A stretch of DNA of 64,000 nucleotides, taken from contig NZ_JBGCUO010000001.1 of assembly GCF_041102775.1 (NCBI RefSeq), positions 1,302,001 to 1,366,000 on the forward strand, read 5' to 3'. A model generated the notes under the pieces. The model worked only from the letters and a program-made list of their open reading frames with translations, searched no databases and had not been told where the DNA came from. The translations under genes and the position numbers were made by a program. This document shows positions 1 through 7,636 of the stretch, one piece after another. Each line of letters opens with the position of its first letter. Position 1 is the first letter of the stretch. Source of the stretch: Alcanivorax sp. REN37. Lineage in GTDB: Bacteria; Pseudomonadota; Gammaproteobacteria; Pseudomonadales; Alcanivoracaceae.

Positions 1-322
1 CCACGTCAAAAACATCGCATTCCTAATGAACCGGCGTGGGCAGTGGTCGCTGTCGCCGGCATTTGATGTGGTTTACGCCTGGAACCCGGATGGCGCCTGG
101 ACCAGTCAGCACCAGATGTCTGTGAATGGCAAAACCACCGGCTTCGTGTTGGATGACCTATTGGCTTTCGGCCGCTTTGCCGACCTGAAGCCGGCACGGA
201 CCCGGCAGATATTGGCGCAGGTGTGCGAGGCGGTAGGCAACTGGCGGCAACACGCCGAGACTGCCGGTGTGCCCGACGCGCTGGCGCAAGGTGCGCAGGC
301 GGGGTTCAGGCTGAACTGGTAG
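1..322 (+). CDS. HipA-family kinase toxin, C-terminal part (partial)
   Basis: This is the last 106 or so codons of a HipA-type serine/threonine kinase, the toxin of type II HipBA-like pairs that phosphorylates a cellular target and induces growth arrest. The fragment opens with the conserved H-V-K-N catalytic-loop segment and continues into S-P-A-F-D-V-V-Y, the metal-binding D-x-D/F-D region typical of the family. The remaining helical tail has normal length. The reading frame enters from outside the window, so the start and the expected upstream HTH antitoxin (hipB) cannot be seen. A rho-independent terminator follows about 110 bases after the stop. The family call rests on these motifs only. 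Confidence 0.8.
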   Translation, partial: HVKNIAFLMNRRGQWSLSPAFDVVYAWNPDGAWTSQHQMSVNGKTTGFVLDDLLAFGRFADLKPARTRQILAQVCEAVGNWRQHAETAGVPDALAQGAQAGFRLNW

Positions 323-894
323 CCGTGGTCGGCGTGACTAGAAACCAGTAAAGGTAGCGTTGGCGAAGGTTGCTGGCCCACCGTTGGTGGAAAGCGGCCA
401 GTCCGCTCCCCAAGCAGCGCAGCAACGATAAAGAAGCCGGATATTCCGGCTTTTTTTGCTTTCCCGTTCAGCCATTGCAAACCCACCTCTGGCCGCAGTC
501 GAACGGCGCCACTCTGTGGAGGCGCTGTGTCTCCAAGGAAGCTAGCGTGGTGCCGCTGCCGGACATTTGGCCCCATAACTGGGCGGTGCCGTTGGCGCTT
601 TCCTGTGTGCAGTTGCCGGGTGGCTCGGGCCGCCGGCGCAATGCGGATGTGCAACTAAAACAGCCGCCGGGGTTAACAGTGAGCTACAACGCACAGCCGC
701 TGCAAAGCAGCGGCACGGGAACCACTGTGGTGCCTGTTTGTTGTGAGCAGATAGCGGATATAAAGCTGACAGCGCTGCCCAATAACGCTAGCCGGCAACG
801 GCCAAGCGAGAGAGACGCCGGCGGTGTGGGGGCGGCGGGAATCAGTCGCACAGCCGGCGCCAATACCGCCGCCCCGCCGACACACCAAGCAAAA
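323..894. other. Intergenic region without recognisable gene
   Basis: Apart from the terminator at 433-457, about 570 bases here hold no open frame with a plausible start, ribosome site and protein-like composition. One perfect hairpin is present at 696-714: GCCGCTGC, loop AAA, GCAGCGGC. It has no T tract, so it is not a standard terminator. The region separates the hipA-like gene from the convergent sfnB end. Confidence 0.6.
433..457 (+). terminator. Rho-independent terminator after hipA-like gene
   Basis: A short GC-rich stem (AGCCGG paired with CCGGCT, loop ATATT) is followed directly by a run of seven T residues. It lies 110 bases past the hipA-like stop and ends that transcript. Confidence 0.85.
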
Positions 895-2133
895 TCAGCT
901 CCACGGATGCTGCGGCGGCGCCACGCCGTTGACCACATGGTTGCCGACAATGTGGTACTTCCAACGCACCGGATCATGCAGCGTGTGCACGCGCGCGTTA
1001 CGCCAGTGTCGGTCGAGGCCGTGTTCCTCCAACGTGGCGCGGGCGCCGGCCAGCTCGAACAGGCGATTGCTGGCTAGCAGCGCCACCTCAGTGGTCAGCA
1101 CTTTGGCTTCTGCGGTCAGCAGCGATGCTTGTGCCACGTTGTGCTGGTCGGGGTGCAGCAGCGCGTGATCGATGGCATCAGCCGCCAGATCAAGCACTGC
1201 TTCCGCTGCCCGCAGGCGGATATGGATGTCGCCAATTTGTTGCAGCAGGTAGGGATCATCGGTGGCTTTTTCCAACCCCGAATCGATCCACGGGCGGGTG
1301 TGGCGGCGCACGTAATCCAGCGTATCGTCCAGCGCGCCGCGGGCGAGGCCGGCGTCGATGGCGGCCTGAATGAACTGCGAGATGGCGCCGGCCGCGGTGG
1401 GGCGATCAAACGCCTTCCAGATCGGTACCACCTGTGCCGCGGGCACCCGTACTTGCTCCAACCGTACGGTGCCGCTGGCGGTGGTGCGCTGGCCGAAGCC
1501 GGACCAGTCATTGATCACCGTCAGGCCCGGAGTGTCGCGTGGCACCACCGCCAGATGCGGACGCCCGTCGCTGTCCACGGTGACGATCGGAATCCAGTGC
1601 GCCAGCAGCGCGCCGGTAGAAAAGAACTTCTCGCCATTCACCACATGGCCGCCGTCATCAGCGGCGGTGATCAGCGTTTTGAAATCCGCCACATGCTTGC
1701 CGCCGCGCTCCGAGAACGCATTGCCGAAGCGGGCGCCGGACAGCGCTAGATCAAAGAAGAAACGTTGCTGTGCCGGGCTGGCGTCCAGCGCCAGGTGGGC
1801 AAGGATGACGAAATGATTTTGCGGCAATTGCCCCAACGAGCCATCGGCAGCGGCAATGAGTTTGAACACCTGCGCCACGGTGCGATGGCTGGCACCGAGG
1901 CCGCCGTATTGGCGCGGCACCGTGATCGCCCACAGGCCGCTTTGCGAATAAGCGTACAGTTCTTCGATCGGCAGTCGCCGTTCGCGGTCACGCGCTACGG
2001 CGCCGCGGCGGAACTCGGCCGCCAGCGCTGTTGCGGCGGCCACCGCATCGGCTTCACTGGCTACACGGGTGGCGGGTCGGGCTGGTTGTGACAGCACCAG
2101 CTGTTCAGGTTCAGCAATACTGGACAAGGACAT
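895..2133 (-). CDS. sfnB: SfnB family sulfur acquisition oxidoreductase
   Basis: A 412-residue flavoprotein of the acyl-CoA dehydrogenase fold, matching the SfnB branch that acts in organosulfur use rather than fatty-acid oxidation. Visible family segments are Q-Y-G-G-L-G-A (N-terminal helical domain), N-G-E-K-F-F-S-T-G (beta domain) and D-R-H-W-R-N-A-R-V-H-T-L-H-D-P near the C-terminus. The last is the typical ending of SfnB/DszC-type flavin monooxygenases. The ATG at 2133 is chosen because AAGGAA precedes it by about nine bases; upstream in-frame starts lack this and overlap ompW. It lies 11 bases after the ompW-like gene on the same strand, so the two form an operon. The substrate is unknown; FMN from a partner reductase such as the one at 4671 is expected. 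Confidence 0.88.
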   Translation of the reverse strand: MSLSSIAEPEQLVLSQPARPATRVASEADAVAAATALAAEFRRGAVARDRERRLPIEELYAYSQSGLWAITVPRQYGGLGASHRTVAQVFKLIAAADGSLGQLPQNHFVILAHLALDASPAQQRFFFDLALSGARFGNAFSERGGKHVADFKTLITAADDGGHVVNGEKFFSTGALLAHWIPIVTVDSDGRPHLAVVPRDTPGLTVINDWSGFGQRTTASGTVRLEQVRVPAAQVVPIWKAFDRPTAAGAISQFIQAAIDAGLARGALDDTLDYVRRHTRPWIDSGLEKATDDPYLLQQIGDIHIRLRAAEAVLDLAADAIDHALLHPDQHNVAQASLLTAEAKVLTTEVALLASNRLFELAGARATLEEHGLDRHWRNARVHTLHDPVRWKYHIVGNHVVNGVAPPQHPWS

Positions 2134-2144
2134 GGGCAGTTCCT

Positions 2145-2753
2145 TCAGAAACGGTGGGCGAGGGTAAGGCTGTAGACGAACGGGTCGATGTCTACTTTGC
2201 CGACCTTGTCGCCATTGATTTTCACGTCGCTGGCAATGCGCGCGTAACGCACGTCGGCGCCAATTTGCCAACGCTCGTTGAGCGGCAGATCGACGCCGAT
2301 TTGGCCGGCAATGCCCCAGGAATCCGACAGCTGCAGCCGTGAGCCGTCATCCAGCTTTTCATCGAAGAAATAGGTGTAGTTCACCCCCAGCCCGAGGTAA
2401 GGCCGCACCGGCGCTTGCGGTGCCAGATGCCATTGCAGTGACACGATCGGCGGCAGGTGGCGGGTGCGGCCGACGGCACTGCCATCGAGTTTCAGGGTGT
2501 GCTTGAACGGCAGGCCGCCGAGCACATCCAGAGCCAGGTTCGGCGTGAAGAAGTAGTTCAGGTTCAGCGACGGTCCGGTGTCGCTGTTGATGGTGATTTT
2601 GCCCGGCGTGATACGACCGGGATCGGAGTCAGCAACGATGCTCGACAGCCCCACCCGCAGTTGCCAGGGGCTGTCAGCGGCCAGCGCCGGCACCGTGCTG
2701 GCGGCTAACAGGGAAACAATCAAGGCGCGCAGGCGCCGGTGCAAAACGGGCAT
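2145..2753 (-). CDS. OmpW/AlkL-family outer membrane protein
   Basis: A 202-residue outer membrane barrel. Residues 1-26 form a signal peptide ending A-L-A. The mature part has the OmpW pattern: W-Q-L-R-V-G-L near the N-terminus, N-Y-F-F-T-P-N-L-A-L-D strands, Y-L-G-L-G-V-N-Y-T-Y-F-F, and a C-terminal aromatic residue (R-F) for BAM assembly. OmpW/AlkL proteins are eight-stranded barrels that let small hydrophobic molecules through the outer membrane. The ATG at 2753 has GAGGA eight bases upstream; a TTG just before it is possible but less likely. It is the first gene of an operon with sfnB, which suggests uptake of an organosulfur compound, an inference from position only. Confidence 0.88.
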   Translation of the reverse strand: MPVLHRRLRALIVSLLAASTVPALAADSPWQLRVGLSSIVADSDPGRITPGKITINSDTGPSLNLNYFFTPNLALDVLGGLPFKHTLKLDGSAVGRTRHLPPIVSLQWHLAPQAPVRPYLGLGVNYTYFFDEKLDDGSRLQLSDSWGIAGQIGVDLPLNERWQIGADVRYARIASDVKINGDKVGKVDIDPFVYSLTLAHRF

Positions 2754-2889
2754 CAATCAGGTCCTCTAGGCAGACACAACAGCGCGCAGGGCGCGATAAA
2801 GCGCCCGCCGTCCGGACTGGATCAGGCAGGCTGGATGGCTCTTTCACGAAGCGTGCCAATCTCCGTTTGTTGGTTTTTGCGGGCTGTGG

Positions 2890-2905
2890 AGCAGAAACAG
2901 TGCCT
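2890..2905 (-). promoter_or_regulatory. Candidate sigma-54 promoter for ompW-sfnB
   Basis: Read on the minus strand this is AGGCAC-TGTTT-CTGCT, with the GG-N10-GC spacing of -24/-12 promoters and two mismatches to the TGGCAC-N5-TTGCW consensus. It would give a leader of roughly 125 bases before ompW. The repeat at 2941-2956 is only about 36 bases upstream, closer than usual, so this is the weakest of the promoter calls in the island. Confidence 0.45.
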
Positions 2906-2940
2906 GCGCTGTTGGTGGCCGGGCAGTCGGCGGGCGTTGT

Positions 2941-2956
2941 TGTTGCCGGGCCAACA
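2941..2956. promoter_or_regulatory. SfnR-type enhancer candidate, imperfect copy
   Basis: TGTTGC-CGGG-CCAACA differs by one base from the inverted repeat TGTTGC-N4-GCAACA found at 4445 and 11271. It lies between the sfnA-like gene and the ompW-sfnB operon, upstream of the latter. Binding by SfnR is inferred from recurrence beside sigma-54 promoters. Confidence 0.5.
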
Positions 2957-3027
2957 GTCGTGGCTTCAACGGCGCATCCCGTGTGCGTGCCGGAGCGGCT
3001 CGGCAGACGCCCCGGTACGGACGGCTC

Positions 3028-4251
3028 TTACGCGTGCTGCGCGCCGCTACCGATCTGCCAGATATACGGCGGCTCGGTGCCGTTGATCTCGCGGTCGCCG
3101 ATAATGCGCTGCTTGTAAATCAGCGGATTGTGGGACGCCGCCGTGCGGGCGTTGCGCCAGTAGCGGTCCAGCTGCAGACCGCTGCGGGTGGCAGACGCGC
3201 TGAGGGCGTTGAACAGGTCACTGGTCAGCCGCAGTACCAGCTCCGCCACAACGACCTGCCCTTGGGCGGATTCCAGCTCGGCATCGATATTCGCGCTGCG
3301 CTCGGCCTCGGCATCATCAGCGAAACGTGCCAAGTAGGCGCGCTGCGCCGGGTCCGCTGCCCGCAGTGCGGTAGCCGTGGCGGCATACGCCAACGCCGAA
3401 GCGTGGCCGATCACCTGTTGAACTTGCGGATCGGCGCTGACGCGGTCGCCGTTACCGTGGCTAAACACCCGCGTGCGCTGGCGCACCTGTTCAGCAAAGT
3501 CGCCCACTGCGGCATTGCCGTTGCCGGCCAGCACTGCCAGCAACACCAGCTGATAAAACGCGGTCTGGTAGCGGAACCGGGTGCTGAACTCGAACAGGTG
3601 TTCGGCCTCCACTTCGGCATTGTCGAAACGGGCGCTGCCACTGCCGGTGGTGCGCTGGCCGAAGCCGTCCCAGTCATCCTGCTGTTGCACGCCCGGCTGG
3701 TGCGTGCGCACCGCAGCAATCACATCGGCACCGGTGTCGTCGCGGCGGGCGAACAGATCGATCCAGTCGGCAAAGATGCTGCCGGTGCTGTAGTACTTGC
3801 TGCCGTTCACCACCCATCGGTCATCGCGCTGAGACACCGTCGTTACCACCTCGCCCAGCTTGACGCTGCCGACTTCGGTCCAGGCATTGCCCACTAATTC
3901 ACCGGCGACAAAACGCTCAAACCACCGCTGCTGATCACTGCTGGCGTGGGCATTGAGGCGGTCTTCGACAAAGGCAAAGTGGCCCCGCAGCGCTTGAGTG
4001 AGATTGGAGTCGGCCTCGGCCAACTCGATCAGCAGGTAAATCAACTGCGGCAGCGAGGCGCCGGCACCGCCGAACTGGCGCGGCACTCGCACCGCTCCGA
4101 AGCCAGCCTGTTTCAGCCAGCCAATTTGCTCGAACGGCAGACTGCGGTCCTGTTCGCGCTGACGCGCGCCTGCGGCAATGCGTTGGAAGATGGGGCGGAA
4201 ACGGTCTGCCAGCAGCGGGTAATCGGTGCCGGTCGAGAGCGCGTTGGACAT
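3028..4251 (-). CDS. sfnA: Acyl-CoA dehydrogenase-fold flavin monooxygenase, SfnB/DszC-like
   Basis: A 407-residue protein paralogous to the products at 895 and 9920. It shows P-R-Q-F-G-G-A-G-A-S, N-G-S-K-Y-Y-S-T-G, F-G-Q-R-T-T-G-S-G and D-R-Y-W-R-N-A-R-T-A-A-S-H-N-P, the hallmarks of FMNH2-dependent acyl-CoA-dehydrogenase-like monooxygenases of the Dsz/Sfn group. The ATG at 4251 has GAGGAG eight bases upstream. It is divergent from sfnF-sfnG, and its own candidate sigma-54 promoter lies about 40 bases before the start. The symbol sfnA follows the Pseudomonas putida sfnAB naming and is tentative; function in oxidising an organosulfur compound is inferred from family and context. Confidence 0.75.
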   Translation of the reverse strand: MSNALSTGTDYPLLADRFRPIFQRIAAGARQREQDRSLPFEQIGWLKQAGFGAVRVPRQFGGAGASLPQLIYLLIELAEADSNLTQALRGHFAFVEDRLNAHASSDQQRWFERFVAGELVGNAWTEVGSVKLGEVVTTVSQRDDRWVVNGSKYYSTGSIFADWIDLFARRDDTGADVIAAVRTHQPGVQQQDDWDGFGQRTTGSGSARFDNAEVEAEHLFEFSTRFRYQTAFYQLVLLAVLAGNGNAAVGDFAEQVRQRTRVFSHGNGDRVSADPQVQQVIGHASALAYAATATALRAADPAQRAYLARFADDAEAERSANIDAELESAQGQVVVAELVLRLTSDLFNALSASATRSGLQLDRYWRNARTAASHNPLIYKQRIIGDREINGTEPPYIWQIGSGAQHA

Positions 4252-4292
4252 GGTGAAGCTCCTCGTCGAAAGCATGGGAAGAGCCACCGCTA

Positions 4293-4308
4293 TGCATGGC
4301 TTGTGCCG
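4293..4308 (-). promoter_or_regulatory. Sigma-54 promoter candidate for sfnA-like gene
   Basis: On the minus strand the sequence reads CGGCAC-AAGCC-ATGCA, a GG-N10-GC element two bases off TGGCAC-N5-TTGCW. It ends about 40 bases before the ATG at 4251 and lies 137 bases from the inverted repeat at 4445. Confidence 0.65.
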
Positions 4309-4444
4309 CGGGGGAGCGCGGGCCGAGTGCAGGGCTCAGCAGTCGCGCGGTGTTGCGGCACAGGCCGGGCGCGGCGCGGCAATCACGCGGTGAGAAGCAC
4401 TGAGGCCGGGGCGGCGGCGCCTGGATACAGCGCCGATCCGTCAC

Positions 4445-4460
4445 TGTTGCCCTGGCAACA
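4445..4460. promoter_or_regulatory. SfnR-type enhancer, perfect inverted repeat
   Basis: TGTTGC-CCTG-GCAACA, with perfect six-base arms. It stands almost exactly midway between the divergent sigma-54 elements at 4293-4308 and 4602-4617. That is the expected layout for one activator site serving both promoters by DNA looping. A near-identical site precedes the sfnR operon. Confidence 0.7.
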
Positions 4461-4601
4461 GCCTGACGCCGGACTGTTGGCTGACGGGCAGCGCGGCGGC
4501 CGCGGCTTGCTCAGCTGCGGCGGCAGTCAAGGGGGCGCTGGCCACAGCGGCAGGCGGGCCAGCGCCCGGTCAAGCTCCCGGTGGGCGATGTGTCCCGTGG
4601 C

Positions 4602-4617
4602 TGGCACGGAACCTGCT
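4602..4617 (+). promoter_or_regulatory. Sigma-54 promoter for sfnFG
   Basis: TGGCAC-GGAAC-CTGCT matches the -24/-12 consensus with one mismatch (C for T at the start of the -12 block) and has exact GG-N10-GC spacing. Transcription would begin near 4628, about 43 bases before the sfnF start. Confidence 0.75.
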
Positions 4618-4670
4618 CTGTGACCGCCAAGGGACGCCAATTCCGGCGCCCGCCAAAATGGGGTGCAGCA

Positions 4671-5234
4671 ATGAGTAATGCAGCAACAGCATGGAAAGTG
4701 GTGGCAGTGAACGGCAGCCCGCAGAAAGCGTCGCGAACCCAAGTGGTGATTGATGCCCTGTTGGCGCAGTTGGAGCCGGCGCGGCGGCTGTCGGTGCAGA
4801 CCGTGGCGCTGTCGGACTTGGGGCCGGCGCTGGCCGCCTGTGCCCGCCGCGAAGCCGTGCCCGAGCGGGTGGAGCGGCACCTGCGCGCCATCGAACAGGC
4901 CGATTTTTTGGTGGTGGGCAGCCCGGTCTATCGGGCTTCCTACACCGGTTTGTTCAAGCATCTGTTTGATCTGGTGCACCACGAGGCGCTGGTGGGCGTG
5001 CCGGTGTTGCTGGCCGCGACCGGCGGCTCCGATCGTCACGCGCTGATGATCGATCACCAACTGCGTCCGCTGTTTGGTTTCTTCCAAGCGCAGACGCTGC
5101 CGCTTGGCGTCTATGCCAGCGAGGCGGACTTCAATGGTTTGCATATCCAGTCGCCCACCTTGCAAGCCCGCATTCAGCGTGCTGCCGCCGTCGCCGGTCA
5201 GCATCTGGCCCGTGCTCGCGCATTGGCGGCCTGA
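4671..5234 (+). CDS. sfnF: NAD(P)H-dependent FMN reductase
   Basis: A 187-residue flavodoxin-fold reductase of the SsuE/MsuE type. It carries the phosphate-binding N-G-S-P-Q-K-A-S-R-T segment near residues 10-19 and G-S-P-V-Y-R-A-S-Y-T-G-L-F-K, the flavin-contact signature. It reduces FMN and hands FMNH2 to the monooxygenase encoded 20 bases downstream. The ATG at 4671 is the only in-frame start consistent with the conserved N-terminus; the ribosome site (GGGGTG) is weak. The pair corresponds to sfnF-sfnG of dimethyl-sulfone degraders. Its reduced flavin could also serve the three acyl-CoA-dehydrogenase-like oxygenases and the SsuD-like enzyme in the island. Confidence 0.85.
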   Translation: MSNAATAWKVVAVNGSPQKASRTQVVIDALLAQLEPARRLSVQTVALSDLGPALAACARREAVPERVERHLRAIEQADFLVVGSPVYRASYTGLFKHLFDLVHHEALVGVPVLLAATGGSDRHALMIDHQLRPLFGFFQAQTLPLGVYASEADFNGLHIQSPTLQARIQRAAAVAGQHLARARALAA

Positions 5235-5254
5235 ACCTTCCGGAGGAACATGAC

Positions 5255-6340
5255 ATGAGTCAGCAACCGATCAAATTCGCTTACTGGATTCCCAATGTCA
5301 GCGGCGGTCTGGTGGTCAGCACCATCGAACAGCGCACCGATTGGGGCATTGATTACAACCGCAGGCTGGCGCAGACCGCCGAAAAGGCCGGGTTCGAATA
5401 CGGTCTAGCGCAGATCCGCTTCACCGCCGGTTACGGTGCCGAGTACCAACATGAGCCGGTGGCGATCAGCCATGCGCTGCTGGCGGCCACCGAAAAGCTG
5501 AAGGTCATCGCGGCGATCCTACCCGGGCCCTGGCATCCGGTGGTGGTGGCTAAGCAACTGGCTAGCATCGACCAATTCACCGGCGGCCGTGTTGCCATCA
5601 ATGTGGTATCCGGCTGGTTCCGGGGGGAGTTCTATGCGCTGGGCGAGCCGTGGCTGGAGCATGACGAGCGCTATCGCCGTTCAGAGGAATTTATTCGCGT
5701 GCTCAAGGGCGTGTGGACCGAAGAGAAATTCAGCTTCCAGGGTGATTTTTATCGCCTGCACGATTACAGCCTGAAGCCGAAACCAGTGCAGCAACCGCAC
5801 CCGGAAGTGTTCCAAGGCGGCAGCTCGCGCGCCGCGCGCGACATGGCCGCTCGGGTGTCGGATTGGTACTTCACCAACGGCAATACGCCGGAGGGCATCA
5901 AGGCGCAGGTGGACGATGTGCGCGCCAAGGCCGCCGCTGAAGGACGCAGCGTCAAGATCGGCGTCAATGCATTCATCATTGCCCGCGACACCGAGCAGGA
6001 AGCACGCGCGGTGCTGCAAGACATCATCGATCGCGCCAACCCTGAGGCAGTCAATGCGTTCGGTGCCGAGGTCAAAAACGCGGGCGCCGCCAGCCCGGAA
6101 GGCGAAGGCAACTGGGCCAAGTCCAGCTTCGAAGATTTGGTGCAGTACAATGATGGTTTCAAGACCAACCTGATCGGCACCCCGCAACAGATCGCCGAGC
6201 GTATCGTGGCGTTGAAAGCGGTGGGCGTGGATCTGGTACTGTCGGCGTTTCTGCACTTCCAAGAAGAAGTGGAATACTTCGGCCGCAAGGTGCTGCCGTT
6301 GGTGCGGGAGCTGGAAGCGCAGCGGCAGAAAGTAGCTTGA
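5255..6340 (+). CDS. sfnG: Dimethyl-sulfone monooxygenase
   Basis: A 361-residue bacterial luciferase-like (LLM) FMNH2-dependent monooxygenase. The start segment F-A-Y-W-I-P-N-V-S-G-G-L-V-V-S, the R-F-T-A-G-Y-G-A-E-Y-Q-H-E-P block and V-V-S-G-W-F-R-G-E-F are characteristic of SfnG. That enzyme converts dimethyl sulfone to methanesulfinate, so sulfur can be released when sulfate is scarce. GGAGG ends eight bases before the ATG. It is translated with sfnF from the sigma-54 promoter at 4602 and closed by a strong terminator at 6361. Confidence 0.92.
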   Translation: MSQQPIKFAYWIPNVSGGLVVSTIEQRTDWGIDYNRRLAQTAEKAGFEYGLAQIRFTAGYGAEYQHEPVAISHALLAATEKLKVIAAILPGPWHPVVVAKQLASIDQFTGGRVAINVVSGWFRGEFYALGEPWLEHDERYRRSEEFIRVLKGVWTEEKFSFQGDFYRLHDYSLKPKPVQQPHPEVFQGGSSRAARDMAARVSDWYFTNGNTPEGIKAQVDDVRAKAAAEGRSVKIGVNAFIIARDTEQEARAVLQDIIDRANPEAVNAFGAEVKNAGAASPEGEGNWAKSSFEDLVQYNDGFKTNLIGTPQQIAERIVALKAVGVDLVLSAFLHFQEEVEYFGRKVLPLVRELEAQRQKVA

Positions 6341-6360
6341 AACTAGAGTGCTGCAGGGAA

Positions 6361-6390
6361 AGAAAAGCCGGCCTAGTGCCGGCTTTTCTT
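6361..6390 (+). terminator. Rho-independent terminator after sfnFG
   Basis: AAAAGCCGGC, loop CTAGT, GCCGGCTTTT followed by CTT. It begins about 20 bases after the sfnG stop; the stem is A/T-flanked and could act on both strands. Confidence 0.85.
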
Positions 6391-6778
6391 GCATGAATAA
6401 CACTGCCTCGGTGGAAGCCATAAAGTGTGGCGGCTGGATGTTCTCGACAACAGGAAGACGGTTGGCACCCGGTTTTTATCGAGGCCGAATGCGACGCCCG
6501 ATTACTGGCTCTTGCTGGCGGAGTCACTGCAGCAGCAATGGAGTGGCGCGGCTGATGAGAAAGATTTTGGTCGCCAGCAGACAGCAGCAAGCAGCGACCA
6601 AGCAGAGGGCGGCCCCTAGTGATAGAGGGTTTTCGAAATATTGACCGGCCACGATGGCACTATTTTCAGCGCTAGATAACGATAAAAACTCAGTGTCCTG
6701 CAGAAAAAACGTGCTCCGCCATGAACAAATGCCAGCGCGGAAAAAAGCCCATCCACGGGTGCCGAGTGGTCACATCAA
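6391..6778. other. Intergenic region with one doubtful short frame
   Basis: About 390 bases between sfnG and the convergent amidohydrolase gene. A 64-codon frame from a GTG at 6425 to 6619 on the plus strand has a protein-like middle (D-Y-W-L-L-L-A-E-S-L-Q-Q-Q-W) but no ribosome site and no family I recognise. It may be a gene fragment or chance. Nothing else is supported. Confidence 0.35.
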
Positions 6779-7636
6779 TCAGCCGTCAGTCACTAGCCCC
6801 AGCACCCGCTCCGCATTGCGGTAGAAAAACTTCTCCAGCACGTCATCCGCCAAGCCCATCGCTGCCGCGTCCTCGATGCTTTGCCGGATTGGCCGGAATG
6901 GGTAGGACGAGCCGAACAACAACTGGTCAGCGAGGAAGCTATTAGCGGCCTCGATGTAGCCGTGACTGCCGGGCAAGAACAGGTACATGTCCGGCACCAA
7001 GTGGATATTGGGGTAGCGGAATGCCACCCCCAGCGCCTGCTGCACGTTCGGCCAGAAGCCGTGGTACACCACCAACGTCAGGTCTGGAAACGCGCGTGCT
7101 ACTGCTGCCAGCCGCGCCGGATCGTTAAAAGAGGGATCCGGTGTGGTGGGCCCGCTCATCAGTAACAGCGGCGTGCGGCGGCGCTGCAGGTGTTCATAGA
7201 GCGGCCAATAGAGTGGGTCGTCCGGGTGCCGTGCTGGTTCCGCAAAGCCCGGCTCCAGATCAATGCCGGCCAAGCCGAGCACGTCCAGCGCGTGATCGAC
7301 ACTGGCCAGCGCCTGTTCGATGCCTTGTAGCGCCGGGTCCACCGCGCCGATGCCGATCAACTCTGGATGGCCGGTGACGACGTCATGAATCTGTTGATCC
7401 GGCAGCCACTGGCTGGGCGTGTGGCGGCCCACCACCACCGCCCGGTGCAGGCCGGCGTCGCGCACTTCGGCGAGAAAACCGTCGACAGTCAGTGAGCGTT
7501 CGAAATGGTGGTCGGGACCGCGCGTGCCGACCCGGCGGTTGAGCCAGCGCGCCGCCTGGTGCTCCGCCGAGCCGGGCACGGCGCCGAAGAACGGGTGCAG
7601 GAATGCCGGGCGGCAGCGCATGTCGATCACTTTCAT
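6779..7636 (-). CDS. Amidohydrolase-family (TIM-barrel) protein
   Basis: A 285-residue protein of the amidohydrolase-2 type metal-dependent hydrolase/decarboxylase group. Features include an N-terminal V-I-D-M-R-C-R-P strand in place of the usual D-x-H, an L-V-V-Y-H-G-F-W-P segment with a likely ligand His, and a terminal L-L-F-G-S-S-Y-P-F followed by [13 protein letters not shown]. These last two are classic for the family. The altered first motif (C-R where H-x-H is common) makes metal binding uncertain. It overlaps the upstream ssuD-like gene by four bases, so translation is coupled. It is last in the sfnC-sfnR-ssuD operon and may act on the carbon product of desulfonation; that role is inference. 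Confidence 0.75.
   Translation of the reverse strand: MKVIDMRCRPAFLHPFFGAVPGSAEHQAARWLNRRVGTRGPDHHFERSLTVDGFLAEVRDAGLHRAVVVGRHTPSQWLPDQQIHDVVTGHPELIGIGAVDPALQGIEQALASVDHALDVLGLAGIDLEPGFAEPARHPDDPLYWPLYEHLQRRRTPLLLMSGPTTPDPSFNDPARLAAVARAFPDLTLVVYHGFWPNVQQALGVAFRYPNIHLVPDMYLFLPGSHGYIEAANSFLADQLLFGSSYPFRPIRQSIEDAAAMGLADDVLEKFFYRNAERVLGLVTDG

Noticed and set aside
106..654. Long minus-strand frame opposite the hipA-like gene and terminator
   Set aside because: It runs through a strong plus-strand terminator, has Arg/Ala/Pro-rich composition, and shows no ribosome site or family motif.
2842..2858. Second sigma-54-like element (TGGCAC-GCTTC-GTGAA on the minus strand) before ompW
   Set aside because: The -24 block is perfect but the invariant GC of the -12 block is replaced by GA, so the element at 2890-2905 is preferred.
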